From positions 1 through 62,660 of the forward strand of contig SYDY01000042.1 of NCBI GenBank assembly GCA_005801425.1: a DNA stretch of 62,660 bases. Reading direction: 5' to 3'. The notes under the pieces are model-generated. The model was not told the DNA's origin and made no database searches. It saw nothing but the letters and a program-made list of their open reading frames with translations. This DNA comes from Bdellovibrionales bacterium (lineage in GTDB: Bacteria; Myxococcota; XYA12-FULL-58-9; SYDY01). Below, one piece after another: positions 35,913 through 45,060 of the stretch. The position numbers and the translations under genes were made by a program. Within the stretch, counting starts at the first letter, position 1. Every line of letters starts with the position of its first letter.

Positions 35913-37354
35913 GCAGCTCAACAGAAATCGAAAGTCTCGCGACAGGTGAGTATAAGTACGGTTTTATCACCGATATCGAATCGGACTCAGCACCGCCGGG
36001 CTTGAATGAAGATATTATTCGATTCATTTCTGCAAAGAAAAGTGAACCGACGTGGCTGCTTGAATGGCGCCTGAAAGCGTATCGTCGTTGGTGCACCATG
36101 GTTGAGCCCAATTGGGCCCATGTGAAATATCCAGCCATCGATTACCAAGCGATCGTGTATTACTCTGCACCCAAGTCAACGGCCAATGGTCCCAAAAGTT
36201 TGGATGAAGTCGATCCCGAATTGCTTGCGACCTACGAAAAACTTGGCATTCCGTTGCATGAGCGTGCACGCCTTGCGGGTGTGGCGGTTGATGCGGTGTT
36301 TGATAGTGTGTCTGTCGCCACCACATTTAAAAGTAAACTTGCCGAGGCCGGTGTTATCTTTTGTTCGTTTTCTGAAGCAGTGCGTGAACATCCTGATCTT
36401 GTACGAAAATATTTGGGCAGCGTGGTGCCTTACGCTGACAATTATTTCGCAGCGCTCAATTCTGCAGTATTTACCGACGGATCGTTTTGTTACATCCCCA
36501 AGGGTGTTCGTTGCCCCATGGAGCTTTCGACATACTTTCGTATCAATGCGGCCAACACAGGACAATTTGAGCGTACATTGATTGTTTGCGAAGACAACGC
36601 CCACGTGAGTTATCTGGAAGGATGTACAGCGCCTCAGCGTGATGAAAATCAATTGCATGCTGCAGTGGTTGAATTGGTGGCGCTTGAAAACGCAGAAATC
36701 AAATACTCAACCGTACAAAATTGGTATCCCGGCGACAAAGAAGGCAAAGGCGGCATTTATAACTTTGTGACCAAGCGTGGTGCATGCCGCGGTAAAAAGA
36801 GCAAAATCTCGTGGACCCAAGTTGAAACGGGGTCGGCAATCACATGGAAGTATCCCAGCGTCATTTTGCAAGGCGATGATTCGGTAGGCGAGTTTTACTC
36901 CGTCGCGGTGACCAATAATCGACAACAAGCCGATACCGGCACCAAAATGATTCATCTCGGCAAAAACACCAAGAGCACAGTGATAGCCAAAGGTATCGCA
37001 GCGGGACGTTCGAACAGTTCATACCGTGGTTTGATTAAAATGAAACGTGGTGCTGTGGGCGCACGCAATTACACGCAATGTGATTCGCTGCTGATTGGGT
37101 CGCGATGTGGTGCTCACACGTTTCCGTATATCGAAGTGGAAGGCAATGCTGGACAAGTGGAACACGAGGCATCCACATCGAAAGTCAGCGATGAACAACT
37201 GTTTTATTGTAGGCAGCGTGGTTTGGATCCTGAGCAAGCGGTTTCGTTGATTGTGGGTGGTTTTTGCCGCGAAGTATTTCGCAAATTGCCCATGGAGTTT
37301 GCGGTCGAAGCGCAGAAGCTTCTGAGTGTTAGCCTTGAAGGAAGCATTGGATAG
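35909..37354 (+). CDS. sufB: Fe-S cluster assembly scaffold SufB
   Basis: A 481-aa core of the SufBC2D scaffold on which Fe-S clusters are built. Recognisable segments are [60 protein letters not shown] and [20 protein letters not shown], in the order of the SufB family. Length is normal. The start overlaps the rrf2 stop (ATGA). Cys residues of the VEGCTAP-type motif and the C-terminal [10 protein letters not shown] segment are conserved. It is followed after 10 bp by sufC. Confidence 0.96.
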   Translation: MSSSTEIESLATGEYKYGFITDIESDSAPPGLNEDIIRFISAKKSEPTWLLEWRLKAYRRWCTMVEPNWAHVKYPAIDYQAIVYYSAPKSTANGPKSLDEVDPELLATYEKLGIPLHERARLAGVAVDAVFDSVSVATTFKSKLAEAGVIFCSFSEAVREHPDLVRKYLGSVVPYADNYFAALNSAVFTDGSFCYIPKGVRCPMELSTYFRINAANTGQFERTLIVCEDNAHVSYLEGCTAPQRDENQLHAAVVELVALENAEIKYSTVQNWYPGDKEGKGGIYNFVTKRGACRGKKSKISWTQVETGSAITWKYPSVILQGDDSVGEFYSVAVTNNRQQADTGTKMIHLGKNTKSTVIAKGIAAGRSNSSYRGLIKMKRGAVGARNYTQCDSLLIGSRCGAHTFPYIEVEGNAGQVEHEASTSKVSDEQLFYCRQRGLDPEQAVSLIVGGFCREVFRKLPMEFAVEAQKLLSVSLEGSIG

Positions 37355-37364
37355 GTTGAGTATA

Positions 37365-38114
37365 ATGTTAAATATTGTTGATTTGCATGCAGAAGTGGGT
37401 GGTAAGCCGATACTCAAAGGCTTGAGTTTGTCGGTCGGTGCGGGCGAAGTGCACGCCATCATGGGGCCCAATGGTTCAGGAAAAAGTACCCTGGCCAATG
37501 TTCTTTCGGGGCGTGAAGGCTATGAAGTCACGGGTGGCTCCATTCAGTTTTTGGGTGTTGATATGTTGACCTTGAAGCCCGAAGAGCGTGCGGCTTTGGG
37601 ACTCTTTTTGGCATTTCAGTATCCGGTTGAGATCCCAGGTGTAAATAACACATATTTCCTCAAAGCGGCGCTCAATGCAGTGCGTAAGCATCGTGGTGAA
37701 GAAGAAATCGATGCGGTTGATTTTCTGGCACTCATGAAAGCCAAGCTTGCTGCACTTTCCATGAATGAATTGCTGATTAATCGTGGTGTCAACGAAGGGT
37801 TTTCAGGCGGCGAGAAAAAACGCAATGAAATTTTACAAATGACCATTCTTGAACCCAAATTATGTATTTTGGATGAAATCGATTCAGGGCTCGATATCGA
37901 TGCCCTTCGTTATGTTGCCGATGGTGTGAATATGCAACGCGATGGCAAACGATCCATGATCATGGTCACCCACTACCAGCGTTTGCTCGACTACATTGTT
38001 CCTGATTATGTGCATGTTCTCACCGATGGAAAAATTGTGCATTCCGGTGGGCCCCAATTGGCAAAAGATCTGGAATCTCAGGGCTATGGGTGGCTGAAGG
38101 CGGAAGAGGAATGA
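37365..38114 (+). CDS. sufC: Fe-S assembly ATPase SufC
   Basis: A 249-aa ABC ATPase of the SUF complex; it is cytoplasmic and not part of a membrane transporter. Walker A is GPNGSGKST (about residues 36-44), the signature is FSGGEKKRNEILQM, and Walker B is LCILDEIDSGLDIDA, with the family-specific MMVTHYQRLLDYI-like end. The ATG at 37365 lies 10 bp after sufB; a TTG/ATG further upstream would overlap sufB and lacks the normal start. It overlaps sufD by four bases (ATGA). Confidence 0.96.
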   Translation: MLNIVDLHAEVGGKPILKGLSLSVGAGEVHAIMGPNGSGKSTLANVLSGREGYEVTGGSIQFLGVDMLTLKPEERAALGLFLAFQYPVEIPGVNNTYFLKAALNAVRKHRGEEEIDAVDFLALMKAKLAALSMNELLINRGVNEGFSGGEKKRNEILQMTILEPKLCILDEIDSGLDIDALRYVADGVNMQRDGKRSMIMVTHYQRLLDYIVPDYVHVLTDGKIVHSGGPQLAKDLESQGYGWLKAEEE

Positions 38115-39307
38115 GTGCTTTAAAAGTGCAGACCGAAGATCGTTTTGTGCGCGCATTTGATAACTTGCCTACGGATTCGGGCATGATTCATTCACTTCGT
38201 GATGCTGGCATGAAATCTTTTCGCGCATTGGGTTTGCCAACCCCACACGATGAGGCTTGGCGCTATACATCCTTGAACGAAATGACTTCCGTTGCTGATG
38301 CTGCTGTCATTGATGCGTCCGGCGGTGTTGTCGCGCTCTCGCCGCCTGCGGGAATACGTATTCGTCCATTGTCCCAGGTATTGGCGGATGATCCTGCTTT
38401 GGCTTCGCTGCTGGGATCGGTGGTTGCATGTGATGCGCTGACCGCTTTAAATCAAGCATTTCTTGGCGATGGTTTATGGATCGATGTTCCCGACGATTTT
38501 TCTTCGGGCAAACCGTTGGTATTGTTGACGACAGCTCAAGGCAATGCAGATCGTCATCCGCGTATTATGCTACGCATGGGCGCGCGCAGTTTTCTTCGTA
38601 TTATTGAAACACAATCGATCAAGAACTTACATCAAGGCAGGGTGTGCAATACCGTATTTGAAGCAACACTCTCTGAGGGTGCAGAACTTGTTCATAGCCG
38701 TATGCAAGAAGGTGGATCGGTCGGTTCTCTTATTTCGCGTGTGGGTATTAGACTTTTGCGAGACAGCAAGTACAACTCTTTCGTTGTCACTTTGGGCGGC
38801 GCCAAAATACGTGAAGATCTTCGTGTGATCTTGGAAGGCAAAGATGCGCATTGTGATCTGCATGGTTTGACCCTCGGGTTTTCAAACGATCACATCGATC
38901 ATCACACATCGGTCGAACATTGTGTGCCCCATACCTCAAGCAAACAGGCATATCGTGCCATTGTGGGGGAGCATGCAACATCGGTGTACAATGGCCGTAT
39001 TTTTGTTGAACATGATGCCCAAAAAACAGACGCCAAACAGTCCAGTCGCAATTTGATTTTGTCGCAAACCGCCACGGCCAACAGCAAGCCTGAGCTTGAG
39101 ATCTACGCCGATGATGTGAAATGTGCCCATGGTTGTACGGTCGGTCGCCTTGATGACGATGCCATGTTTTATTTGCGCAGTCGCGGATTATCTAGCGAAC
39201 AAGCGATGCGCATGCTGACATTTGCGTTTGCGGATGAAGTACTTGATGCCGATGCCAGCGGGCGTGTGCATGCATGGCTTGAACAACGTTTTGGAGTTTT
39301 GTCGTGA
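38111..39307 (+). CDS. sufD: Fe-S assembly protein SufD
   Basis: A 398-aa paralogue of SufB that completes the SufBC2D scaffold. Family segments: GLPTPHDEAWRYTSLNEM near the start, DLHGLTLGFSNDHIDHHTSV, the AVVGEHA-like YRAIVGEHATSVYNGRIFVE, and DVKCAHGCTVGRLDDDAMFY with the SufD Cys/His region, then LRSRGLSSEQAMRMLTFAF. The start is the ATG overlapping the sufC stop. The sufS start overlaps its stop as GTGA. Confidence 0.95.
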   Translation: MSALKVQTEDRFVRAFDNLPTDSGMIHSLRDAGMKSFRALGLPTPHDEAWRYTSLNEMTSVADAAVIDASGGVVALSPPAGIRIRPLSQVLADDPALASLLGSVVACDALTALNQAFLGDGLWIDVPDDFSSGKPLVLLTTAQGNADRHPRIMLRMGARSFLRIIETQSIKNLHQGRVCNTVFEATLSEGAELVHSRMQEGGSVGSLISRVGIRLLRDSKYNSFVVTLGGAKIREDLRVILEGKDAHCDLHGLTLGFSNDHIDHHTSVEHCVPHTSSKQAYRAIVGEHATSVYNGRIFVEHDAQKTDAKQSSRNLILSQTATANSKPELEIYADDVKCAHGCTVGRLDDDAMFYLRSRGLSSEQAMRMLTFAFADEVLDADASGRVHAWLEQRFGVLS

Positions 39308-40578
39308 CCGCCGAACAATCATACGAGGACGCAGGGGATGGGCTTGCCCATCCCTTCGTGAAGCCATTTGACGTGCAAAAAGTGCGTAACGATTTTCCTG
39401 CTTTGCATCAAACCGTGCATGGCAAGCCTTTGGTTTATCTCGATTCTGCCGCCACATCGTTGAAACCTTCGGTGGTCATTGATGCGGTGGCCAGCGTGTA
39501 TGGACGCGATTGTGCGAATATCCATCGTGGTGTGCATCTTTTAAGTGCCCGCGCAACCGAACGATTTGAAGCGGTTCGCACACAAGTGGCCGAACACATC
39601 GGCGCATCAAGCCGATCAGAAATTGTATTCACATCAGGTGCCACAAGCGGGCTTAATCTTCTCGCAAGTACACTTACGCAGGCCCATGTGCGTTCGGGCG
39701 ATCGTGTTCTTGTGTCGATGATGGAACATCACTCCAATATTGTGCCATGGCAGCTTGCGTGCGAGCGCGTGGGTGCAATGGTTGTTCCTATTCCTTTGGA
39801 CAAAGCAGGCGCATTGTCCCTTGAAGCCTACGCCAACCTGCTCGATACAAAACCTAAAATTGTGGCGTTTACCCACGTGTCCAACGCCACAGGGATTGTT
39901 AACCCCGTTCAAAAGATCGCCGCGATGGCACGCGATGCGGGTGCATTGTCGGTGATTGATGGGACCCAAGCGGTGCCTCATCTTGAGGTGAATGTTGCTG
40001 AAATTGGCGTTGATTTTTACGTGTTTTCATCCCACAAAGCCTATGGTCCCAACGGCGTGGGCGTCGTGTATGGCCATAAAGCGTTGCTTGATGCACTTCC
40101 GCCGTATCAAGGGGGTGGGGATATGATCCGCAATGTTTCATTTTCTGGAACAACATTTGCGGATCCTCCAACGCGTTTTGAAGCAGGGACACCCAATATT
40201 TCGGGTGTGATCGGCATGGGTGTTGCCCTTGCGTATCTTCGCAATTTGGGAAGCGACGCGCGTGTTCATGAAAAGTCTGTTTTGAACTATGCAAAGACAC
40301 GTCTTCGTGAATTGCCTCAGGTGAGTCTCGTGGGAGATTCCGAACATCAAGTTGGATCTGTTTCGTTTGTGATCGAAGGTGTGCATCCGCACGATGTGGG
40401 TACATTGTTGGACAAAGCAGGTGTTGCAGTACGCGTAGGACATCACTGTACACAGCCTTTGATGGAGCATTTTGGTGTGCCAGCCACCGTGCGTGCGTCG
40501 TTTGGTGTGTACAGCACGTGCGATGACGTCGACAGGCTTTGTGATGCTGTGAATGCAACCGTAGCGTTTTTTCGGTAG
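39304..40578 (+). CDS. sufS: Cysteine desulfurase SufS
   Basis: A 424-aa PLP enzyme that takes sulfur from cysteine as a persulfide and passes it to SufU. The PLP lysine is K245 (SSHKAYGPNGVGV) and the persulfide cysteine is C382 (RVGHHCTQPLMEHFG). The start is a GTG overlapping the sufD stop. Oddity: the first 25 residues before VRNDFPALHQ contain DAGDGLAHPFVKP, coded by a perfect palindrome, so the N-terminus has a repeat-derived extension compared with family members. The catalytic body is complete. Confidence 0.95.
   Translation: MTAEQSYEDAGDGLAHPFVKPFDVQKVRNDFPALHQTVHGKPLVYLDSAATSLKPSVVIDAVASVYGRDCANIHRGVHLLSARATERFEAVRTQVAEHIGASSRSEIVFTSGATSGLNLLASTLTQAHVRSGDRVLVSMMEHHSNIVPWQLACERVGAMVVPIPLDKAGALSLEAYANLLDTKPKIVAFTHVSNATGIVNPVQKIAAMARDAGALSVIDGTQAVPHLEVNVAEIGVDFYVFSSHKAYGPNGVGVVYGHKALLDALPPYQGGGDMIRNVSFSGTTFADPPTRFEAGTPNISGVIGMGVALAYLRNLGSDARVHEKSVLNYAKTRLRELPQVSLVGDSEHQVGSVSFVIEGVHPHDVGTLLDKAGVAVRVGHHCTQPLMEHFGVPATVRASFGVYSTCDDVDRLCDAVNATVAFFR
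39335..39354. repeat. Perfect 9-bp-stem palindrome at the start of sufS
   Basis: GGGATGGGC (39335-39343), a TT loop, GCCCATCCC (39346-39354). It is coding, in frame, and looks like one of the palindromic families of this window. Because it is so close to the start it could also affect translation of sufS. Confidence 0.65.
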
Positions 40579-40597
40579 GGGCGACCGGCAGTCGCCC
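40579..40597. repeat. Hairpin repeat between sufS and sufU
   Basis: GGGCGAC (40579-40585), loop CGGCA, GTCGCCC (40591-40597), followed by GATTGGGACGGAG. It directly follows the sufS stop and precedes the sufU SD (GGAG). It has no U-tract, so read-through is expected. Confidence 0.65.
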
Positions 40598-40615
40598 GAT
40601 TGGGACGGAGTTTTA

Positions 40616-41071
40616 ATGGATCTCGGCGAACTGTATCAAGAGCTGATCCTCGATCACAATAAGCATCCGCGCAACTTCAAACGCGTGGCTGAATGTACCC
40701 ATCATGCTCGTGGTGATAATCCCTTGTGTGGGGATAAGCTTTCGCTCGAACTGGTATTTGATGAATCGGGCCGAGTGCGCGATATCGGGTTTCAGGGTGT
40801 GGGATGTGCTATTTCGCGGGCCTCGTCGTCGTTGATGACGGAAGCTGTGAAAGGCAAAACACGCGCTGAAGTGCTTGCATTGTTTGATCTCTTTCATCGT
40901 ATGGCTACAGCACCCATGGATGCTGAACATGTTGAGATGGCAGGCCTTGGCAAACTCGAAGCATTTTCAGGGGTTCGTGAATTTCCCATGCGTGTGAAGT
41001 GCGCAACCCTTGCTTGGCATACGTTGCATGCAGCGATCACCGAGGGTGATAGTCTTGTGACGACGGAGTAA
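40616..41071 (+). CDS. sufU: Sulfur-transfer scaffold SufU
   Basis: A 151-aa IscU-like zinc protein that accepts persulfide sulfur from SufS. Cysteine/aspartate ligands C38, D40 (NPLCGD), C64 (QGVGCAIS) and C129 (RVKCATLAWHTL) are at the positions known for Bacillus SufU, and the SufU-specific insertion between the second and third cysteine is present. The SD is GGAG five bases before the ATG. Presence of SufU, not SufE, marks this SUF operon as the Gram-positive-like or deltaproteobacterial type. Confidence 0.95.
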   Translation: MDLGELYQELILDHNKHPRNFKRVAECTHHARGDNPLCGDKLSLELVFDESGRVRDIGFQGVGCAISRASSSLMTEAVKGKTRAEVLALFDLFHRMATAPMDAEHVEMAGLGKLEAFSGVREFPMRVKCATLAWHTLHAAITEGDSLVTTE

Positions 41072-41074
41072 AAA

Positions 41075-41626
41075 ATGATTTCAGGCACGACAGGTCATGA
41101 ACGCACGACGCTTACGCGTGATTGTATAGGCATACGCATTCCCGATGGGATCCCAACGACCTTGCTTGCGGGATCTCCTGTGATTATCACACAACAATTG
41201 GGCGGAAGTTATACCGTAAGTTGCGAAGGTGGATATCTTGCGCGCATTGATAGTGCGGATGCCGATGCCATTGGAAAAACGGCAAAGCCATTGCCTGCAG
41301 CCGATCACCGCGGTGCGATTACCAAAGATGTTGTTTATCATCAGTTAGAGTCGGTGTACGATCCTGAAATTCCTGTGAATATTGTAGAGCTTGGTCTTAT
41401 TTACGATTGTGATATCAAAGAAGATGCCGCAGGCGCGCGTATTCGTATCGAAATGACGTTAACCGCACCTGGCTGTGGGATGGGGCCTGTGTTGCAAGAA
41501 GATGTGCGTCGTAAAGTGACCGCACTTCCTGGCGTAGGCTCGGTTCAGGTCGATATGATTTTTGATCCGCCATGGGATGCTTCGATGATGAGCGATGTAG
41601 CGCGTTTAGAATTGGGAATGATGTGA
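41075..41626 (+). CDS. sufT: SufT-type (long) MIP18/PaaD-family Fe-S assembly protein
   Basis: A 183-aa protein in two parts: an N-terminal beta region (about 1-80) found in the long SufT form, and a MIP18/DUF59 domain (about 85-183) with VYDPEIPVNIVELGLIYD and MTLTAPGCGMGPVLQEDV, containing the conserved cysteine. SufT proteins help mature Fe-S enzymes under high demand. It follows sufU by 3 bp with a GGAG inside the sufU end, so it is the last gene of the SUF operon. The stop is immediately followed by a two-hairpin repeat. Confidence 0.93.
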   Translation: MISGTTGHERTTLTRDCIGIRIPDGIPTTLLAGSPVIITQQLGGSYTVSCEGGYLARIDSADADAIGKTAKPLPAADHRGAITKDVVYHQLESVYDPEIPVNIVELGLIYDCDIKEDAAGARIRIEMTLTAPGCGMGPVLQEDVRRKVTALPGVGSVQVDMIFDPPWDASMMSDVARLELGMM

Positions 41627-41629
41627 TCA

Positions 41630-41670
41630 TCATCCTCGCGAATGCGGGGATCCAGGTTCGTGAACCGTCC
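41630..41670. repeat. Two-hairpin palindromic repeat after sufT
   Basis: CATCCTCGCGAATGCGGGGA with TCCA after it, then GGTTCGTGAACC (41655-41666) and GTCC. It has the same two-part structure as the element inside feoB. It lies between convergent sufT and the TPR gene, where it might end both transcripts. Confidence 0.7.
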
Positions 41671-41676
41671 TAATTA

Positions 41677-42906
41677 TCAATGCAACGCCGAACTCACCAA
41701 CGGCGATACCCGTGTGAGTACATCGTAATCGACGTCTTCGAGTGCTTCGGAACAACGCTGCAAAGAGATCCGTGCTGCTTCCGCATGGCGATTGCGATCG
41801 CCCAACATGAATCGCAATTGCGCAAATGCGGGTTTAAGAAGTTCTTGGGCCTCTTCATATTTGGCCATGGCTTCAAGGCAGCGCCCTAGACGTGCTTGGA
41901 AAATATAGCGATGGGCATGATCGCCTAAGTGTTCGGCTGCCAAGCCATGGGCTTGTGCTAGAAGATCCTGCGCTTGTTTAAACTCACGTTTATCCATGCA
42001 AAACGCACCCAAATTATTGAGCGATACCATGGTATCAGGATGTGCACGGCCCAACACACTTTCGCGACGCTGAAGCGCTTCTTGAAAGAGGGAAAGCGCA
42101 ACATCACTTTGTCCCTGCGCATCTTTGAGCATGGCGAGGTTATTGATACTTGTGAGTGTATCGGGGTGATCATCGCCCAAGACCAAACGTTGACATGCAA
42201 GGACTTCTGCCAACAGATCGCTGGCTTCTGCTATTTTTCCAAGCTTATGTTGCACCAAAGCGAGTGCCACTTCGGCACGAAGCGTATCAGGATGGCGATC
42301 GCCGCCCTGTGCGCAGCGGGAATCAACAACTTCTCGAAGTAAGTTTTCCGATTTTTCACGTTCGGTGCGATTGCCATGTTCTGCAAGCAATGTCGCAAAT
42401 TTTTCTTTGGCGCTGATCCCAATATCACTTTGGGGATCAGCACCCGCTAAAATTTCGGTGTACAGGCTTTGGGCTTGGGCAACCTGTCCTTGTTCATGAA
42501 GAAACGATGCAAGATTAAGAAGCCCTTCAATGCCTGCCTTGGGCGCGATGTGCCTGAGCAAGGTGTACGCTTCTTCGGTTCGACCCGCAGCATTGATGCA
42601 AACTGCCAGGTTGTTGGTTACTTTGATACGTGCAAGGCCGGGATCTGCATCGGTACATGGGAGTGCAGCCAGCACTTCGCGATGAAGGCGTTCTGCTTCA
42701 CCATACTTGGCTCGGTCGGTGAGCAGGCAAGCGAGATTTGCCTTGGTTGTTACGAGTAAAACATCATCATTGGGCAGAACACTCTCAATTTGGGCGAGTG
42801 TTGCAATAAGAGACGCCTCAGCTTCAGCATAGTCACCGGCTTCCACCAATTCTCTGGCGTGGGCGACGGCCATCCCAAAATCGATGTCATTTCGTGTTTT
42901 GCTCAT
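41677..42906 (-). CDS. Tandem TPR protein (kinesin-light-chain type)
   Basis: A 409-aa soluble protein made almost entirely of TPR helix pairs, about nine or ten, of the long 42-residue kind seen in kinesin light chains and many bacterial signalling proteins. Repeats such as HPDTLTSINNLAMLKDAQGQ and HPDTMVSLNNLGAFCMDKRE recur with 42-aa spacing. No signal peptide, membrane helix or catalytic domain is present, so it is likely a cytoplasmic scaffold or adaptor. Partners are unknown. Its start lies next to a MITE-like element, which might carry its promoter. Confidence 0.82.
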   Translation of the reverse strand: MSKTRNDIDFGMAVAHARELVEAGDYAEAEASLIATLAQIESVLPNDDVLLVTTKANLACLLTDRAKYGEAERLHREVLAALPCTDADPGLARIKVTNNLAVCINAAGRTEEAYTLLRHIAPKAGIEGLLNLASFLHEQGQVAQAQSLYTEILAGADPQSDIGISAKEKFATLLAEHGNRTEREKSENLLREVVDSRCAQGGDRHPDTLRAEVALALVQHKLGKIAEASDLLAEVLACQRLVLGDDHPDTLTSINNLAMLKDAQGQSDVALSLFQEALQRRESVLGRAHPDTMVSLNNLGAFCMDKREFKQAQDLLAQAHGLAAEHLGDHAHRYIFQARLGRCLEAMAKYEEAQELLKPAFAQLRFMLGDRNRHAEAARISLQRCSEALEDVDYDVLTRVSPLVSSALH

Positions 42907-43278
42907 CGTTATTGCATCCTGTCTTCTATGCTGTACGCCGGTGATATTTACGATTTTGGACGTTGTCTTTTTGATTTTCTCGGCATAAAAAACGCGTCAT
43001 ATAGGAAATACGACTTGTTTTTTTCTTTAGATAAAACCAAAAATACTTTGCCCAAAAGCGTAAATATCACCGGCGCACAGTATTAGGCTTATCGGCGTAT
43101 TAGAATTCCTGTTGCTTAAGTACTCGACATGAAAATGAAATTTCTAAAATGAGGGACGAGAACCGAATTTTTATTCATTGCATCGAAATGACGCAGTGTG
43201 TAAATGTCCAAAATAGGCCCGCTGGGGTCGGGATGCATAGATATACAAACATATCCCCCCTGGATTGGGTGTATAAAA
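42907..43278. other. 372-bp gap between divergent TPR and PLD-like genes
   Basis: This is the longest gap in the window. It holds the MITE-like element at 42931-43080. The rest (43081-43278) is A/T-richer and shows no convincing gene, RNA or promoter; a clear SD is absent before the downstream PLD-like gene, so its start is uncertain. Confidence 0.6.
42931..43080. mobile_element. 150-bp MITE-like element with 30-bp terminal inverted repeats
   Basis: The left end (42931-42960) and the reverse complement of the right end (43051-43080) match at 27 of 30 positions, starting CTGT and sharing the core CGCCGGTGATATTTACG. The element is exactly 150 bp, has an A/T-rich centre, and has no transposase. 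Flanks show only a weak TAT/TAT target-site duplication. Interpretation as a non-autonomous transposon is inference; it may instead be a regulatory hairpin with a long loop. Confidence 0.68.
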
Positions 43279-45060
43279 ATGACATCAGTCGAGTCGTCGC
43301 GTGTTTCTCCTATGCGTCATTCGTTGGTTCCATTTCGTCCCGAACGGCTTTCTGATCCGCGTGCAGACCACTCGGCGCATACGCTCGCTCTGCTACTGCA
43401 CAGGGATTCTTTTGAAGGTCTTTTTGATCTGTCTGGCGTGGATGATGGGGAAAAAGAAGTGGAGGCCGTGATCACAGAGGCATGGCATACCCAAGGCATG
43501 CGTGCGTTGCTGAATGCTTACCAAAAAATGCGCGACGGTGCATCGCTGATTGCAGATGTTGCAAAATCTATCGGGTCGCTTGCACTGCGTGGGAAGCTTC
43601 TCGGATTGATTAAACTAGGTGCAGATTCGGAAGCAACGAGAATATCAGCTGCTCTCTCGGCATGGGATCCTCTTGGAGACCCATCGGGTCTTTTAAGCAA
43701 AAGGGCATTGCCGATGGTTCCTCAATCTATGCTTGATCGTGTGGTTGCGGAGGCTGCATCAGATGAGCCCATGACGGCCTCAGATTGCGCCTCGTTTGCT
43801 GTTCCTACCTCGGGAAATCATATCGCGCTATACCGCAATGGTGATGTGCTTAAACATATGTTTTCTGATTTGCGTCATTTGCACGCGGGTGAATTTGCTC
43901 ATCTCTATGCATATATGATTGCCGATGATTCGGTGCTTAAAGATCTTTGTTCGATTGCCAAATCGCACAAACGTGCAGGGCGCGATGTTGCGATCCGTGT
44001 GATTTTTAACACCATGACCGAGGGTGGTGATACACCTGATTTTGCTGCTATCGCAGACAAATTGCATCAAGCGGGTATTGAAACTGTATGTGATGAACCG
44101 CTGGGTTTTAGTAAATTGATGGGAGAGGGATTTACCATTCAGCATCGCAAGGGCATGGTTTTTGGGGGTCACGAACGTGGTGTGAGTGCGTGGATTGGTG
44201 GCACCAATTTGCGCGACGATTACGCAACAGATGCAGGTATTCCGGATTCTATGGTGCGTGTTACAGGTCCTGTGGCCGTTCAGGCGAGCATGACGTATAT
44301 GCGTGCGTGGCGTGCGCTGGGTGGGTTATTTTCAGAAGCTACATCAGATCCAGATACATTTCAGGATCGTTATTTGACCCATGCAACGATGACAAACCCA
44401 CCACAGTCGATCACGCATTTTGCGCAATCATTGGCAGGAGCACAAACGGAGATTTGTGAAGGCATCATTGATTTGCTCGATCACGCATCAGATGACGTAC
44501 CTGTTTACATTCAAATGCCGTACATGACGGACGAAGAGGGTTTGATCGCGAGCATTTGTCGTAGGGCCAGGCATGCTGAAAGTGCTGGGAAAACCAATCA
44601 TACGATTGTCGTTCTTCCCGGTATTTCCGACTCCGATGCGGCCTATCTGGGAATGCGACAATTCTATCCCATGCTGATTGAATCGGGTGTCACATTGATT
44701 GAAACACCGTTTTACTTTCATGAAAAAGGTGTTGGGATTGGCTGCATTGGACGTGCTGTGGATGGTGAATGCGCGACGTATGTCGGAAGTTCCAATGGAT
44801 GGCGTGGAACACGGACCTACGATCTTGGGATAATGAGCGATTCGGCAAAACTTTATGACGAATTCATGGCAGGTGCTGTCGATCCTGAACATCTCCCAGC
44901 CGATTACCGTATTGTGGATTATGAAAATATCTCACAGCGGATGGTCAAAGAAGATGGCCGTCCTGTACATCAACAAGGGGGTGTTGTGCTTCAGGACGTG
45001 GGTCTTTGGAGTGACATCAAAGGCTGGTTTGTGCGTCACGTGATGATGCGGTTGGCGTGA
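43279..45060 (+). CDS. Phospholipase D-like protein with altered HKD motifs
   Basis: A 593-aa protein with two PLD-type motifs. First: H289-R-K291 followed by GMVFG and later WIGGTN. Second: H481-E-K483 followed by GVGIG and later YVGSSNG. In PLD enzymes the motif is H-x-K-x4-D; here the aspartate position is glycine in both (296 and 488). His and Lys that do the chemistry remain, so activity as phosphodiesterase or cardiolipin-synthase-like enzyme is possible. No signal peptide is obvious. The start is uncertain: an upstream ATG at 43204 in the same frame is possible; the ATG at 43279 has GGGTG seven bases before it. The 3' end overlaps the convergent helicase gene by 44 bp. Confidence 0.78.
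   Translation: MTSVESSRVSPMRHSLVPFRPERLSDPRADHSAHTLALLLHRDSFEGLFDLSGVDDGEKEVEAVITEAWHTQGMRALLNAYQKMRDGASLIADVAKSIGSLALRGKLLGLIKLGADSEATRISAALSAWDPLGDPSGLLSKRALPMVPQSMLDRVVAEAASDEPMTASDCASFAVPTSGNHIALYRNGDVLKHMFSDLRHLHAGEFAHLYAYMIADDSVLKDLCSIAKSHKRAGRDVAIRVIFNTMTEGGDTPDFAAIADKLHQAGIETVCDEPLGFSKLMGEGFTIQHRKGMVFGGHERGVSAWIGGTNLRDDYATDAGIPDSMVRVTGPVAVQASMTYMRAWRALGGLFSEATSDPDTFQDRYLTHATMTNPPQSITHFAQSLAGAQTEICEGIIDLLDHASDDVPVYIQMPYMTDEEGLIASICRRARHAESAGKTNHTIVVLPGISDSDAAYLGMRQFYPMLIESGVTLIETPFYFHEKGVGIGCIGRAVDGECATYVGSSNGWRGTRTYDLGIMSDSAKLYDEFMAGAVDPEHLPADYRIVDYENISQRMVKEDGRPVHQQGGVVLQDVGLWSDIKGWFVRHVMMRLA

Noticed and set aside
42931-43080. A small gene of about 98 codons overlapping the MITE-like element (42790-43086)
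   Set aside because: It begins inside the TPR gene on the other strand, its codons cross both inverted repeats, and no SD or family match is seen.
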